64,000 nt of DNA from JAJZQZ01 sp963790415. GTDB taxonomy: Bacteria > Actinomycetota > Thermoleophilia > RBG-16-64-13. The DNA is taken from contig CAWBOK010000001.1 in the NCBI GenBank assembly GCA_963790415.1, forward strand, positions 186,001 to 250,000, written 5' to 3'. Shown piece by piece: positions 27,600 through 34,593 of this stretch. Under the pieces are notes generated by a model. The model had not been told where the DNA came from, made no database searches, and saw only the letters and a program-made list of their open reading frames with translations. Position 1 is the first letter of the stretch. Every line of letters begins with the position of its first letter. The position numbers and the translations under genes were made by a program.

Positions 27600-29414
27600 A
27601 TGAACCGGTTTCGCTCTCCGTTGGCCGTTCGCAGGTCGGTGCTTGCAGTCGTTGCCGCACTGAGCGTCTCCTTCCTCCTCCTCTCCCTGGCGCCGCCTGC
27701 ACTGGCGACAACGGGCTGGGTGATCAGGCAACTCACCTACAACGACACGTCTGACCAGAACGTGTGGATCGACGGGAACTACGTGGCCTGGTCGGGTGTG
27801 GACTCCGCCGGAGGAGGAGACCGCGACATCTTCCTGCGGGATCTCTTGACCGCCACCACCGTCAACCTGAGCCAGAACGATGTGTTTGCGGACGAGCGCC
27901 CCGTCATCGATTCAGGCTACGTGGCCTGGGACATGAACGAGACGCCGGAGGAACTCGATACGTCGCTGGTCATCTCGCAAGTCGTACTGCACGATCTGGC
28001 AGCGGGAGAGACCACACCGCTCACGCACGGCAACGTCCGGATGTTCCTGGAAGAGAACCGAGACGGTCATGTGGTCTACTACGGCAGACCTTCCGGCGGT
28101 GACATGGACGTCTTCTACTACGACACAACCTCGGGCGTGACAACTCAGATCTCCACTGACGACCGGCAGGACACAGATGGATCCTCCGACGGGGACTCGG
28201 TCGTGTGGGCGAGCCACCAAGCCGGGGTGTCCAAGCCCTTCCTGATGCTGTACGACTTCGCGACCGGCGCGCGGAGTCCCCTCTTCCCAAGGATCACTCC
28301 CAACGATAGCGCCCCATGGGTGAGAGACGGAAAGCTCGCTTTCGTCCGGAAGGAGCCCTTTGACTGGGACGTGTACGTGATGGACCTCGACACCCGGCTC
28401 CTTACCCAGGTGACCGACAGCGATGAGGTGGACAACCTCATCTACGGATTCGAGGGTGACACGGTATTGTACGGCGACTTCGACGCGGCTTTCGAGGGCG
28501 CCCCTCTCATCGGCGATCTCTACGTGTTCGACACGTCCACCATGACCTCACGGCGCATCACGGATCGCAGTCTGATCAGCGCCTACAACTTCTTCATCAA
28601 GGGCGACCTCGTGGTCTGGACCCAGCAGATGGTGACGGGTGACCCCGACTCCGCTGAGGTGTTCGTCTACAACCTCCAGTCCGACGAACTCCAACGGCTG
28701 ACCAACAACTCCTACACGGAGAGCGGCTGCAGGACTGATGGATTGAGGGTTGCCTGGTGCGGCGAGACCGGTCCGGAGGGGATAGCGTCCAAGGAAGTGT
28801 TCGTGGCCACACCGTTCCTCCACCCGTTCCCCTTCTTCCGGGATGTCCTTCCCCCCCATGACTACTACGATGCCATCCAGGAACTCCGCCTGCGCGGGCT
28901 CTTCGACGGCTACGCCGTGGGTCTGGACTCCGAGTTCCGCCCCGACGACTCCCTCCTCCGCGCCCAGTTCGCGAAGATGCTGTGCGGCGCCTTCGACCTC
29001 CAGGTGTCCGAGGAGACAAGCTACGCCCCCTTCACCGACTTGGGGCCCGACGACCTGAGCAACCTCTACCCGCACGAGTATGCGGCCGCCGCGCTGGCCG
29101 CCGGCATCACCAAGGGAACCGGCGCGACCACCTTCTCCCCCTGGGCGGAGATCACCCGCGCGCAGGTAGTCACCATGATCGTCCGAGCGGCACAGAGCCT
29201 CGACCCGGGCGGGCTGACCGACCCTCCCGCGGACTATGTCGGGACCATCGGCGATTTCAGCCCTGTTCACGCTCCGAACATGCGCATGGCCGAGTACAAC
29301 GGCCTCCTGGCCGGCCTCGTCGGCTTCGGTGCGGGCTGGGATCCGTGGGCGCCCGCCACGCGTGGAGAGGTTGCTCAGGTGCTGTGGCAACTAATAGTAG
29401 TCAGGCCGGACTAG
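27600..29414 (+). CDS. Surface protein: TolB-like beta-propeller plus three SLH domains
   Basis: A 604-residue exported protein with signal peptide about 1-37 (LAVVAALSVSFLLLSLAPPALA). Residues 40-400 hold TolB-like propeller repeats, each with a pattern such as YVAWSG..DRDIFLRDL, YVMDLDT and VFVYNLQS. Residues 410-604 hold three S-layer homology domains (FRDVLPPHDYYDAIQELRLRGLFDGY, AAGITKGTGATTFSPWAEITRAQ, NGLLAGLVG..WDPWAPATRGE). SLH domains bind pyruvylated wall polysaccharide, so the propeller is displayed on the surface. The start follows a GAGGCGAGAGGGG ribosome-binding site. The roughly 260 bases before it, after fic, hold no gene I can support beyond the fic repeat. Confidence 0.87.
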   Translation: MNRFRSPLAVRRSVLAVVAALSVSFLLLSLAPPALATTGWVIRQLTYNDTSDQNVWIDGNYVAWSGVDSAGGGDRDIFLRDLLTATTVNLSQNDVFADERPVIDSGYVAWDMNETPEELDTSLVISQVVLHDLAAGETTPLTHGNVRMFLEENRDGHVVYYGRPSGGDMDVFYYDTTSGVTTQISTDDRQDTDGSSDGDSVVWASHQAGVSKPFLMLYDFATGARSPLFPRITPNDSAPWVRDGKLAFVRKEPFDWDVYVMDLDTRLLTQVTDSDEVDNLIYGFEGDTVLYGDFDAAFEGAPLIGDLYVFDTSTMTSRRITDRSLISAYNFFIKGDLVVWTQQMVTGDPDSAEVFVYNLQSDELQRLTNNSYTESGCRTDGLRVAWCGETGPEGIASKEVFVATPFLHPFPFFRDVLPPHDYYDAIQELRLRGLFDGYAVGLDSEFRPDDSLLRAQFAKMLCGAFDLQVSEETSYAPFTDLGPDDLSNLYPHEYAAAALAAGITKGTGATTFSPWAEITRAQVVTMIVRAAQSLDPGGLTDPPADYVGTIGDFSPVHAPNMRMAEYNGLLAGLVGFGAGWDPWAPATRGEVAQVLWQLIVVRPD

Positions 29415-29449
29415 CGGAATGTCGCCGAGATCGGCGCGCGTGAAGATAT

Positions 29450-29810
<361 letters not shown>

Positions 29811-29937
29811 GTGAGAACCAGAGGCAGACGGCCCGATATGGACCTGCGTCTGCGTACTGTGGGAAGTATAGCACCGGGGGCTTCCGGGTGCTCGGCCGGC
29901 CGCCATCGACCGGCATTGACGTCGACCCTGCTTCCGG

Positions 29938-29957
29938 TCAGACTAGACTCGGTCTGA
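29938..29957. promoter_or_regulatory. Inverted repeat, possible operator of the Phd/PIN module
   Basis: TCAGAC and GTCTGA form a perfect 6-bp inverted repeat with an 8-base spacer, just upstream of the antitoxin ribosome-binding site (AAAGGAG). Antitoxin-toxin complexes usually bind such a site to repress their own operon. Confidence 0.5.
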
Positions 29958-29979
29958 AAGGAGAACCGGTGTATACGTT

Positions 29980-30210
29980 GTGGTGAACACATATGAAGCC
30001 AAAACACAGCTCTCCCGCCTGGTCGATCGGGCGGCAGAGGGAGAAGACATCCTCATAGCGAGACATGGGCGACCCATCGTAAGACTTTCGCGACTCGAAC
30101 CGAGCAAGCGCACTATTGTCTTTGGTCTCCTGAGGGGCCAGATCGAGATACCGGACGATTTTGATGCTCCACTACCCCCCGACGAACTCGCCGGGTTCTA
30201 CGAGTCCTGA
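29980..30210 (+). CDS. Phd/YefM-family antitoxin
   Basis: A 76-residue protein beginning (GTG) VNTYEAKTQLSRLVDRAAEGEDILIARHGRPIVRL, the standard Phd/YefM DNA-binding fold. The acidic C-terminal tail (IEIPDDFDAPLPPDELAGFYES) should wrap and neutralise the toxin. The start is one of two tandem GTG codons (29980/29983); AGGAG is 16 bases upstream, which is long. The stop abuts the ATG of the PIN-domain toxin, so the pair is an operon. It is the first gene of the accessory island beyond ssrA. Confidence 0.9.
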   Translation: MVNTYEAKTQLSRLVDRAAEGEDILIARHGRPIVRLSRLEPSKRTIVFGLLRGQIEIPDDFDAPLPPDELAGFYES

Positions 30211-30573
30211 ATGCGTCTCCCGCTCGACACTCACATCTTCCTTTGGGCGGTGGCGGACGACGACCGGCTCCCCACCGAGGCGCGCGAGCTGATGCTGGCC
30301 GCCGATGAGGTCAACGTATCCGCTGCCTCGATCTGGGAAATCGCTATCAAGGCTCAGATTGGGAAACTCCAGGCCGACACCGGCTATTTGGCGGAGACCA
30401 TCGAGGCAAGCGGGTTCGTGGAACTGCCGGTCACAGCGCGCCACTCGGCCGGAGTGGCGCATCTCCCCGATTATCACACCGACCCGTTCGATCGCCTCCT
30501 GATAGCCCAAGCCACGGCCGAGTCGCTTCTCCTGTTGACCGTCGACAGGCAGCTCGCGGCGTATAGTGACTAG
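30211..30573 (+). CDS. PIN-domain toxin (VapC-like ribonuclease)
   Basis: A 120-residue PIN domain. Acidic active-site residues are visible in LDTHIFLW (D6), the Glu of SIWEIAIK near 43, HTDPFDRLLIAQA near 91-94, and a final Asp in LLTVDRQL. PIN toxins cut specific tRNA or rRNA sites and stop translation. The ATG immediately follows the antitoxin stop (TGAATG). The combination of a Phd-type antitoxin with a PIN toxin is common. Confidence 0.9.
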   Translation: MRLPLDTHIFLWAVADDDRLPTEARELMLAADEVNVSAASIWEIAIKAQIGKLQADTGYLAETIEASGFVELPVTARHSAGVAHLPDYHTDPFDRLLIAQATAESLLLLTVDRQLAAYSD

Positions 30574-30633
30574 TAAGAGTGGTCTGAGGCCCCCTCTAGG
30601 AAGAACTCTCCGGGCCTGCCGCGACTTCCGTCC

Positions 30634-30918
30634 CTATGCCGTCAACTCCACCTTAAGTCGCTTTCCGACCGCAATGGCCGCGCGCTCGAGCGTCGACAAG
30701 GTCACCGACGGATTCGTCGCATCGAGGAGGCGGTCTACCGCCGGGCGGCTCGTGCGCATGCGACGGGCGAGTTCCGCCTTGGAGATGTGGCAGCGCTCCA
30801 TCTCCTGCGCGATCTGGAACGCGATGACGCGCTTGGCCGCAACCGCCTCCGCGTCGTCGAGCAGCCCGTCGTCGCGCAGGAAGTCGTCGAAATCACCCCC
30901 GATGTGCCTCTTGTCCAT
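30634..30918 (-). CDS. XRE-family helix-turn-helix antitoxin (HigA-like)
   Basis: A 94-residue protein from ATG 30918 (MDKRHIGGDFDDFLRDDGLL). A helix-turn-helix spans about 48-90 (EMERCHISKAELARRMRTSRPAVDRLL, then SVTLSTLERAAIAVGKRLKVEL). It begins inside the 3' end of the toxin gene (26-base overlap), the usual toxin-first order of HigBA modules. The longer frame starting at 30966 lies wholly within the toxin gene and is less likely. Confidence 0.87.
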   Translation of the reverse strand: MDKRHIGGDFDDFLRDDGLLDDAEAVAAKRVIAFQIAQEMERCHISKAELARRMRTSRPAVDRLLDATNPSVTLSTLERAAIAVGKRLKVELTA

Positions 30919-31282
30919 CACTCTCACCCTCTCGGAGGTCCGCGAGCCGTCGTCTGGCCGTCTCAAGATCGTTCGTCGGTATCTTCTGGGACTTCTTCAC
31001 GAAGCCGTGCAGCAGCACCATCGTGTCGCCGTCAACCGTGAACAGCACCCGGGCGATTCCCGAAGCGACACGGGATCGCACCTCCCAGAGTCCGGGCTCG
31101 AGCTTTCGGGTTAGCGGCATGCCGAGCGGCCAGCCGTATTGAGCGGTTTTGACGTCCCGCCCCACCACTTGCCGATCCCCGCGGCTCAGATCGAGCAACC
31201 ATTCCCTGACGGGCTCGTTCCCAGCCTCAGTGCTGTAGAACACCACGGAGAGAATGAACTGCCCCCCACGTGGAACGTTCAT
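30893..31282 (-). CDS. RelE/HigB-type toxin (Gp49-like family)
   Basis: From ATG 31282 this is a 129-residue protein with the phage Gp49-like/HigB pattern: VVFYSTEAGNEPVREWLLDL, RKLEPGLWEVRSR, ARVLFTVDGDTMVLLHGFVKKSQKIP and the helix NDLETARRRLADL. Such toxins cut mRNA on the ribosome. I prefer 31282 over 31324 because a good promoter (-35 at 31334-31329, -10 at 31312-31307) would put transcription initiation just before 31282. Confidence 0.88.
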   Translation of the reverse strand: MNVPRGGQFILSVVFYSTEAGNEPVREWLLDLSRGDRQVVGRDVKTAQYGWPLGMPLTRKLEPGLWEVRSRVASGIARVLFTVDGDTMVLLHGFVKKSQKIPTNDLETARRRLADLREGESDGQEAHRG

Positions 31283-31306
31283 GTAGGCAGCGTACCACAA
31301 ATGATG

Positions 31307-31334
31307 CATATACAGGGTAGGCACCCCACGTCAA
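31307..31334 (-). promoter_or_regulatory. Sigma-70-type promoter of the HigBA-like module
   Basis: Minus-strand TTGACG (31334-31329), a 16-base spacer and TATATG (31312-31307), with the toxin ATG 24 bases beyond the -10. The two hexamers match five and four of six consensus positions. Confidence 0.6.
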
Positions 31335-31405
31335 CGGCGGGTGTCTCGAGGATCACATCCATGTAGGGCGGCACCGTTCGCACTCTCCCGGTGTTAAATG
31401 AGGCC

Positions 31406-31489
31406 CGCACGCCCGGGCTCGACTCCCGCCCGCTCTCCACGAGACTACTCCGACGGTCTGATTCCGGCCATCAGACTTTCGTCGTATCC
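31406..31489. repeat. 84-bp direct repeat, copy 1 (partner at 34510-34593)
   Basis: This segment aligns without gaps to 34510-34593, with 75 of 84 bases identical and in the same orientation. In copy 2 the end of the methyltransferase gene, its TGA and the following bases make up the repeat. Copy 1 keeps the same last codons (DTTKV then TGA on the minus strand) without the gene. The two copies bracket about 3.0 kb holding a PIN/Phd module, a methyltransferase remnant, the Gp37/Gp68 protein and TcmP. The rest of the 31283-31576 gap holds nothing I can assign. Confidence 0.85.
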
Positions 31490-31576
31490 GCGTGCCACCT
31501 CGAAGGTGGCATGGGCGATGGAAGTTGAACTGTTCGGTAAGCATGGCCAGGCCCGGACCCCCGCCGACCCGATGCC

Positions 31577-31990
31577 CTATACCGGCCTCTCGCGATACGC
31601 CGACACGAACTCAGCCGGAGAGACGACGGTCACCCCGCAGCACAACGTCTCCGGGAAGTGAACGAGATTCCCGGTAACCAGGTACTCCGCACCGCATGCG
31701 AGCGCAATCTCAAGAAAGGGTTCGTCGTCAGTATCCGGCAGTGCTTCCGGCAAGGGAGACGACGCAACCATGAGACCTCGATATTCCACATAGTCGAGCA
31801 GTGCAGCGACCGCATCTTCATCAAAGCCGAACTTCGGGCGACGAAGCACCTCCGCGTACTCGGAGAGGACGCGGGCGTCGAGGCACAGCGTCAGCTCGCC
31901 GGACGAGACCATGCGCACGATCTCGCCGGGAGGTCCGAAGGGGGACAACAGTCCCGCAACAAGTACGTTCGTATCGAGAACGATCCTCAC
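31577..31990 (-). CDS. PIN-domain toxin (PIN_3/COG1569 type)
   Basis: A 137-residue PIN protein. MRIVLDTNVLVAGLLSPFGPPG carries the first catalytic Asp; others follow in LDARVLSEYAEVLRRPKF, DTDDEPFLEIALACGAEYLVTGN and the closing VVSPAEF. The N-terminal pattern is that of the COG1569 group, often annotated as putative toxins. The start ATG overlaps the stop of the upstream Phd-type antitoxin by four bases, so the two form one operon read from the promoter near 32300. Confidence 0.88.
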   Translation of the reverse strand: MRIVLDTNVLVAGLLSPFGPPGEIVRMVSSGELTLCLDARVLSEYAEVLRRPKFGFDEDAVAALLDYVEYRGLMVASSPLPEALPDTDDEPFLEIALACGAEYLVTGNLVHFPETLCCGVTVVSPAEFVSAYRERPV

Positions 31991-32274
31991 CCGGTGCGCT
32001 GCTCGCGCACCGTGGCCACCTCCGCCTCAATCTCGTCCATCGAGAGCTTGTCCGTGCCCCGCATGACCGATCCACGCTGCAACGCCGCCACGGCATCGAC
32101 CGCCCGCGCCTGACGGAACGCGGACAGCGATTCCTCCAGGTTCGACTCATTGACCGAAGCGAGAATGGCGATGGGCCGGCCGTTGCTCGTGATGACCATT
32201 TCGCGCTCGCCCGGCAGGTCCCTCCAGACCTCCGCGGACTTACCCCGAAGGTCGCGTACGCTGACGAATCTCAT
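31987..32274 (-). CDS. Phd/YefM-type antitoxin
   Basis: A 95-residue protein with the Phd fold signature MRFVSVRDLRGKSAEVWRDL and REMVITSNGRPIAILASV, then an acidic C-terminal helix (MDEIEAEVATVREQ). GGAGG six bases before the ATG supports the start. It sits under a strong promoter with an overlapping palindrome and precedes its PIN toxin with ATGA overlap. Confidence 0.88.
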   Translation of the reverse strand: MRFVSVRDLRGKSAEVWRDLPGEREMVITSNGRPIAILASVNESNLEESLSAFRQARAVDAVAALQRGSVMRGTDKLSMDEIEAEVATVREQRTG

Positions 32275-32286
32275 GGCAGCCTCCTA

Positions 32287-32326
32287 TCGTGTACTCTAGT
32301 GTATACACGATTGTCACCCACGTCAA
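32287..32326 (-). promoter_or_regulatory. Promoter with overlapping palindromic operator for the Phd/PIN module
   Basis: On the minus strand TTGACG (32326-32321), a 17-base spacer and TACACT (32303-32298) form a good sigma-70-type promoter. TCGTGTA and TACACGA, separated by 10 bases (32287-32310), make a perfect 7-bp palindrome covering the -10 box. Antitoxin bound there would block polymerase. Confidence 0.7.
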
Positions 32327-32328
32327 TG

Positions 32329-32556
32329 CTACGACATTCGGGTGCCGCCCTGCTTGGCAGCACGTCTGAAGTTCAGCGCCGACAGCCGCGCCAGGACCTC
32401 TTCCGCCCCCAGCGGGGTACGGCCATCCATACGCCGCATGCACCGCCCGGTCGAGCCGCTCGTGGGCATGGGCCAGCCGCGACGGCGGGACGTTGTAGAG
32501 ATTGTGAGGGTGCGCTTGCGGAGGTCGGCCTCCGTGATGCCCGGCGGGCTAAGACG
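32329..32556 (-). pseudogene. 3' remnant of a DNA methyltransferase related to the gene at 34576-37062
   Basis: The minus strand reads PPGITEADLRKRTLT and, after a frame change, HAAYGWPYP and GAEEVLARLSALN, then stops at 32329. These match the C-terminus of the large methyltransferase nearby (PPGMTDADLRKRTLTNLYN, YAAYGWPYP, ADEVLERLVELN) but are clearly diverged. Only the last 75 codons or so remain, joined directly to the 3' end of a small ORF. It is a relic of a second copy or of a recombination event, not a working gene. Confidence 0.75.
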
Positions 32557-32743
32557 TAGTGAAACACCCGCGGCGGGTCTGCTGCAACATCTCGCGCCAA
32601 ACCCGCATGATCTCCTCGATGACGTCGGATTCCTCGCTGATTGCGCGAATCTCGGCGATACCAGCGACCTCGGCGTCATCCCGCATGACGATGGGGGACG
32701 TCTCGTCAAGTTGATCGAAGATGATCGAAAAGCGATTCATCAT
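32549..32743 (-). CDS. Small ORF downstream of the Gp37/Gp68-family gene, unknown function
   Basis: A 64-residue frame from tandem ATG codons (32743/32740) with AGAGGA upstream: MMNRFSIIFDQLDETSPIVM, then an acidic helical stretch and a Cys near the end. It begins 22 bases after the stop of the upstream gene, so the two are probably co-transcribed. Its last ten residues run into the methyltransferase remnant, so the original C-terminus may have been lost or replaced by recombination. I recognise no family. Confidence 0.5.
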   Translation of the reverse strand: MMNRFSIIFDQLDETSPIVMRDDAEVAGIAEIRAISEESDVIEEIMRVWREMLQQTRRGCFTTS

Positions 32744-32765
32744 TCCTCTTCTCGGAGGACAACCG

Positions 32766-33485
32766 TCAGGTGGCCGGCACGAGGCTAGGAACTTGGTCCC
32801 AGACTCTACCGTCGAGGACCCGGCCTGCCTTCTTCTTGTTCCGGCCTCCCCATTGCTTGAAGAAGAAGGGGACAGAAGCGCGAACGCACTGATCGCGAAG
32901 ATCCAACACCCACGCCGGGTCCATCGGGCGTGCCCCGGGGCCCGATTCTCCACCCACGATCACCCAGTCGATACCCTCGAGGTTCAAATCGGGCAGAGCA
33001 CCGAGAAGGGGCTCGCATGAGAGGAACCTCACCCTGGCCGAAGACAGGCGAAGATGATCCACGCGGTGCGCGTAGTCCCAGCGTTCAACGCTGACGCCCA
33101 TCCAGACGTTGTCCGGCCAGTCGATGCCGCTGTCCATCTCCGCGAGACGCTCGGCCCGCTTGGTGAGCACCTGGAACCGGTGCCAAGATGCTTCACGCAT
33201 TGTGGCAAAAGTCTGCAAGATGAATTCTGCGGGCACATCCTCATGAAACAAGTCGCTCATGGAGTTGACGAAAATGCTGGTCGGCTTTCGCCACGCCAGG
33301 GGCTGGCTGAGTTTCCCGGGGTGCATCGTGAGTTCAAAGCCCGAAGCGTACGCCGGTTGGCCCATCGCCTGCAGACGTAGAGCCATCCGTTCGGCATAGC
33401 AGTGCCGGCACCCCGCGCTTATCTTTGAGCACCCTGTCAGAGGGTTCCAGGTAGATTCGGTCCACTCGATCGCAGACTTCGCCAT
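32766..33485 (-). CDS. Phage Gp37/Gp68-family (DUF5131) three-Cys-motif protein
   Basis: A 239-residue protein opening with IEWTESTWNPLTGCSKISAGCRHCYAERMA. The C-x6-C-x2-C cluster is the family's three-cysteine, radical-SAM-like motif. Other conserved blocks are FVNSMSDLFHEDVP, FQVLTKRAERL, NVWMGVSVE, RFLSCEPLLG, WVIVGGESGPGARPM and FFFKQWGG. It looks intact and of normal length. The family occurs in phages and mobile regions; its reaction is not established to my knowledge. The upstream neighbour encodes TcmP, named as the partner of three-Cys-motif proteins. GGGGGGAGGAG lies just before the ATG. Confidence 0.9.
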   Translation of the reverse strand: MAKSAIEWTESTWNPLTGCSKISAGCRHCYAERMALRLQAMGQPAYASGFELTMHPGKLSQPLAWRKPTSIFVNSMSDLFHEDVPAEFILQTFATMREASWHRFQVLTKRAERLAEMDSGIDWPDNVWMGVSVERWDYAHRVDHLRLSSARVRFLSCEPLLGALPDLNLEGIDWVIVGGESGPGARPMDPAWVLDLRDQCVRASVPFFFKQWGGRNKKKAGRVLDGRVWDQVPSLVPAT

Positions 33486-33524
33486 GTGTCTCCTCCCCCC
33501 TGGCTCGGCAGAACGTATGTTCGT

Positions 33525-33546
33525 AGTATACCGTCCGGTCAGACGG
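33525..33546 (-). promoter_or_regulatory. Possible promoter/operator before the Gp37/Gp68-family gene
   Basis: TATACT on the minus strand (33530-33525) lies 40 bases before the start, next to a 5-bp inverted repeat CCGTC/GACGG with a 6-base loop (33531-33546). The hairpin could be an operator or the end of tcmP; no convincing -35 is seen. Confidence 0.4.
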
Positions 33547-34415
33547 CTAGCATATGGTCATCTGGCCGCTGAGCCGTTTCGCAAAGCAGGATTCCATGAT
33601 CCTCTTGCCCTTAGGATGATCTGTGGCGAAGACTAGCGAGTAAAGGAAGATACCGCTCTCGCCGTCCTTGCGGTATGTCTGTACACCGGTTCTTCGAGGT
33701 AGCCGAGCTCGTCCACGAGCAGGCGGCAGTACCGTTCGGTCAAGGCGGCGATGAGCCGGCTGCCGGGTAGTTGGCCACGCATCCGATCTTGTTCAATCTG
33801 CGCCCAAGCTTCCCTCGATCCAAAGACCCGGTCGAGAACGTGAGGATGGATTGCCGCTCTGCCTTCTGGAAAGAACCGCTGCAGCGCCATCCCCGTGGGA
33901 TGAAGAATCAGAAGCTCCGGCTTGCGGTTGCGTTCGCGACTCCAAGCCGCGATTTCTTGAAGGGTCTCGAAGTCGACCTGAGTGGAGAACTGGTCGAGAA
34001 AGACGAGCACGGGGAGCCACCTCGGAAGCTGCTGAAGGGCAGCGAGAACCTCTGAGTTGGCGTCCCCGGTCCGTACGGTCACGTTGGACCCAAGCGCCAG
34101 TCTTTCCAGAGCAGCGGTGTTCTCCGGATTGTTGTCGATGAGAACAATGTTGCGGAATCCATAGCGCGCAGCAATGCGCGGTGAGCCGTCGAATTCCCCG
34201 GCCTCGTCGCGATTCCAGCCCGGGCCGCTGAATGCGTCGATGAAGCATCCACCCTCGGCGCTCTTACAGGCTCTCACGAACGCTGGAAGATAGTTCTCCA
34301 GAAGAAAGAGCTTCTCCCGCGCCCAATGGCCGGCGGCCTGAGCGTTGAGACGCTCGCCCGGTTTTGCGGCATTAGGTTCGTCGATGTCGGCATCGAAAGC
34401 GGGCACGTCAGTCAT
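33547..34415 (-). CDS. tcmP: Three-Cys-motif partner protein TcmP, with a one-base frameshift near the C-terminus
   Basis: From ATG 34415 the frame encodes a protein recognisable as TcmP: YLPAFVRACKSAEGGCFIDAFSGPGWNRD, an SAM-methyltransferase-like NIVLIDNNPENTAALE, VLVFLDQFSTQVDFETL, LLILHPTGMALQRF and RVFGSREAWAQIEQDRM. As sequenced it stops at 33633 after YRHTARTARAVSSFTR. Dropping into the next frame near 33675 gives RKDGESGIFLYSLVFATDHP, then KGKRIMESCFAKR, the normal ending, with a stop at 33547. So one base is missing, by error or mutation. TcmP genes pair with the Gp37/Gp68-like gene, encoded next. Confidence 0.85.
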
Positions 34416-34509
34416 GGCGTTCAGCGTCTCCAAGCGGCAACTTCAAAGCCTCTCCCGTATCGTCAGGATCTGCAGAGCGCCAGAACTCACTCCCCCCCGT
34501 TCGCGAGAC

Positions 34510-34593
34510 TCGCACGCCCGGACTCGACTCCCGCCAACCTTCCACGAGACTACTCCGACCGCCGGATTCCGGCCATCAGACTTTGGTCGTATC
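34510..34593. repeat. 84-bp direct repeat, copy 2 (partner at 31406-31489)
   Basis: Covers the last five or six codons and stop of the methyltransferase gene plus about 66 bases beyond it; 75 of 84 positions equal copy 1, without gaps. The region from 34416 to 34509, between tcmP and this repeat, holds nothing else I can identify. Confidence 0.85.
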
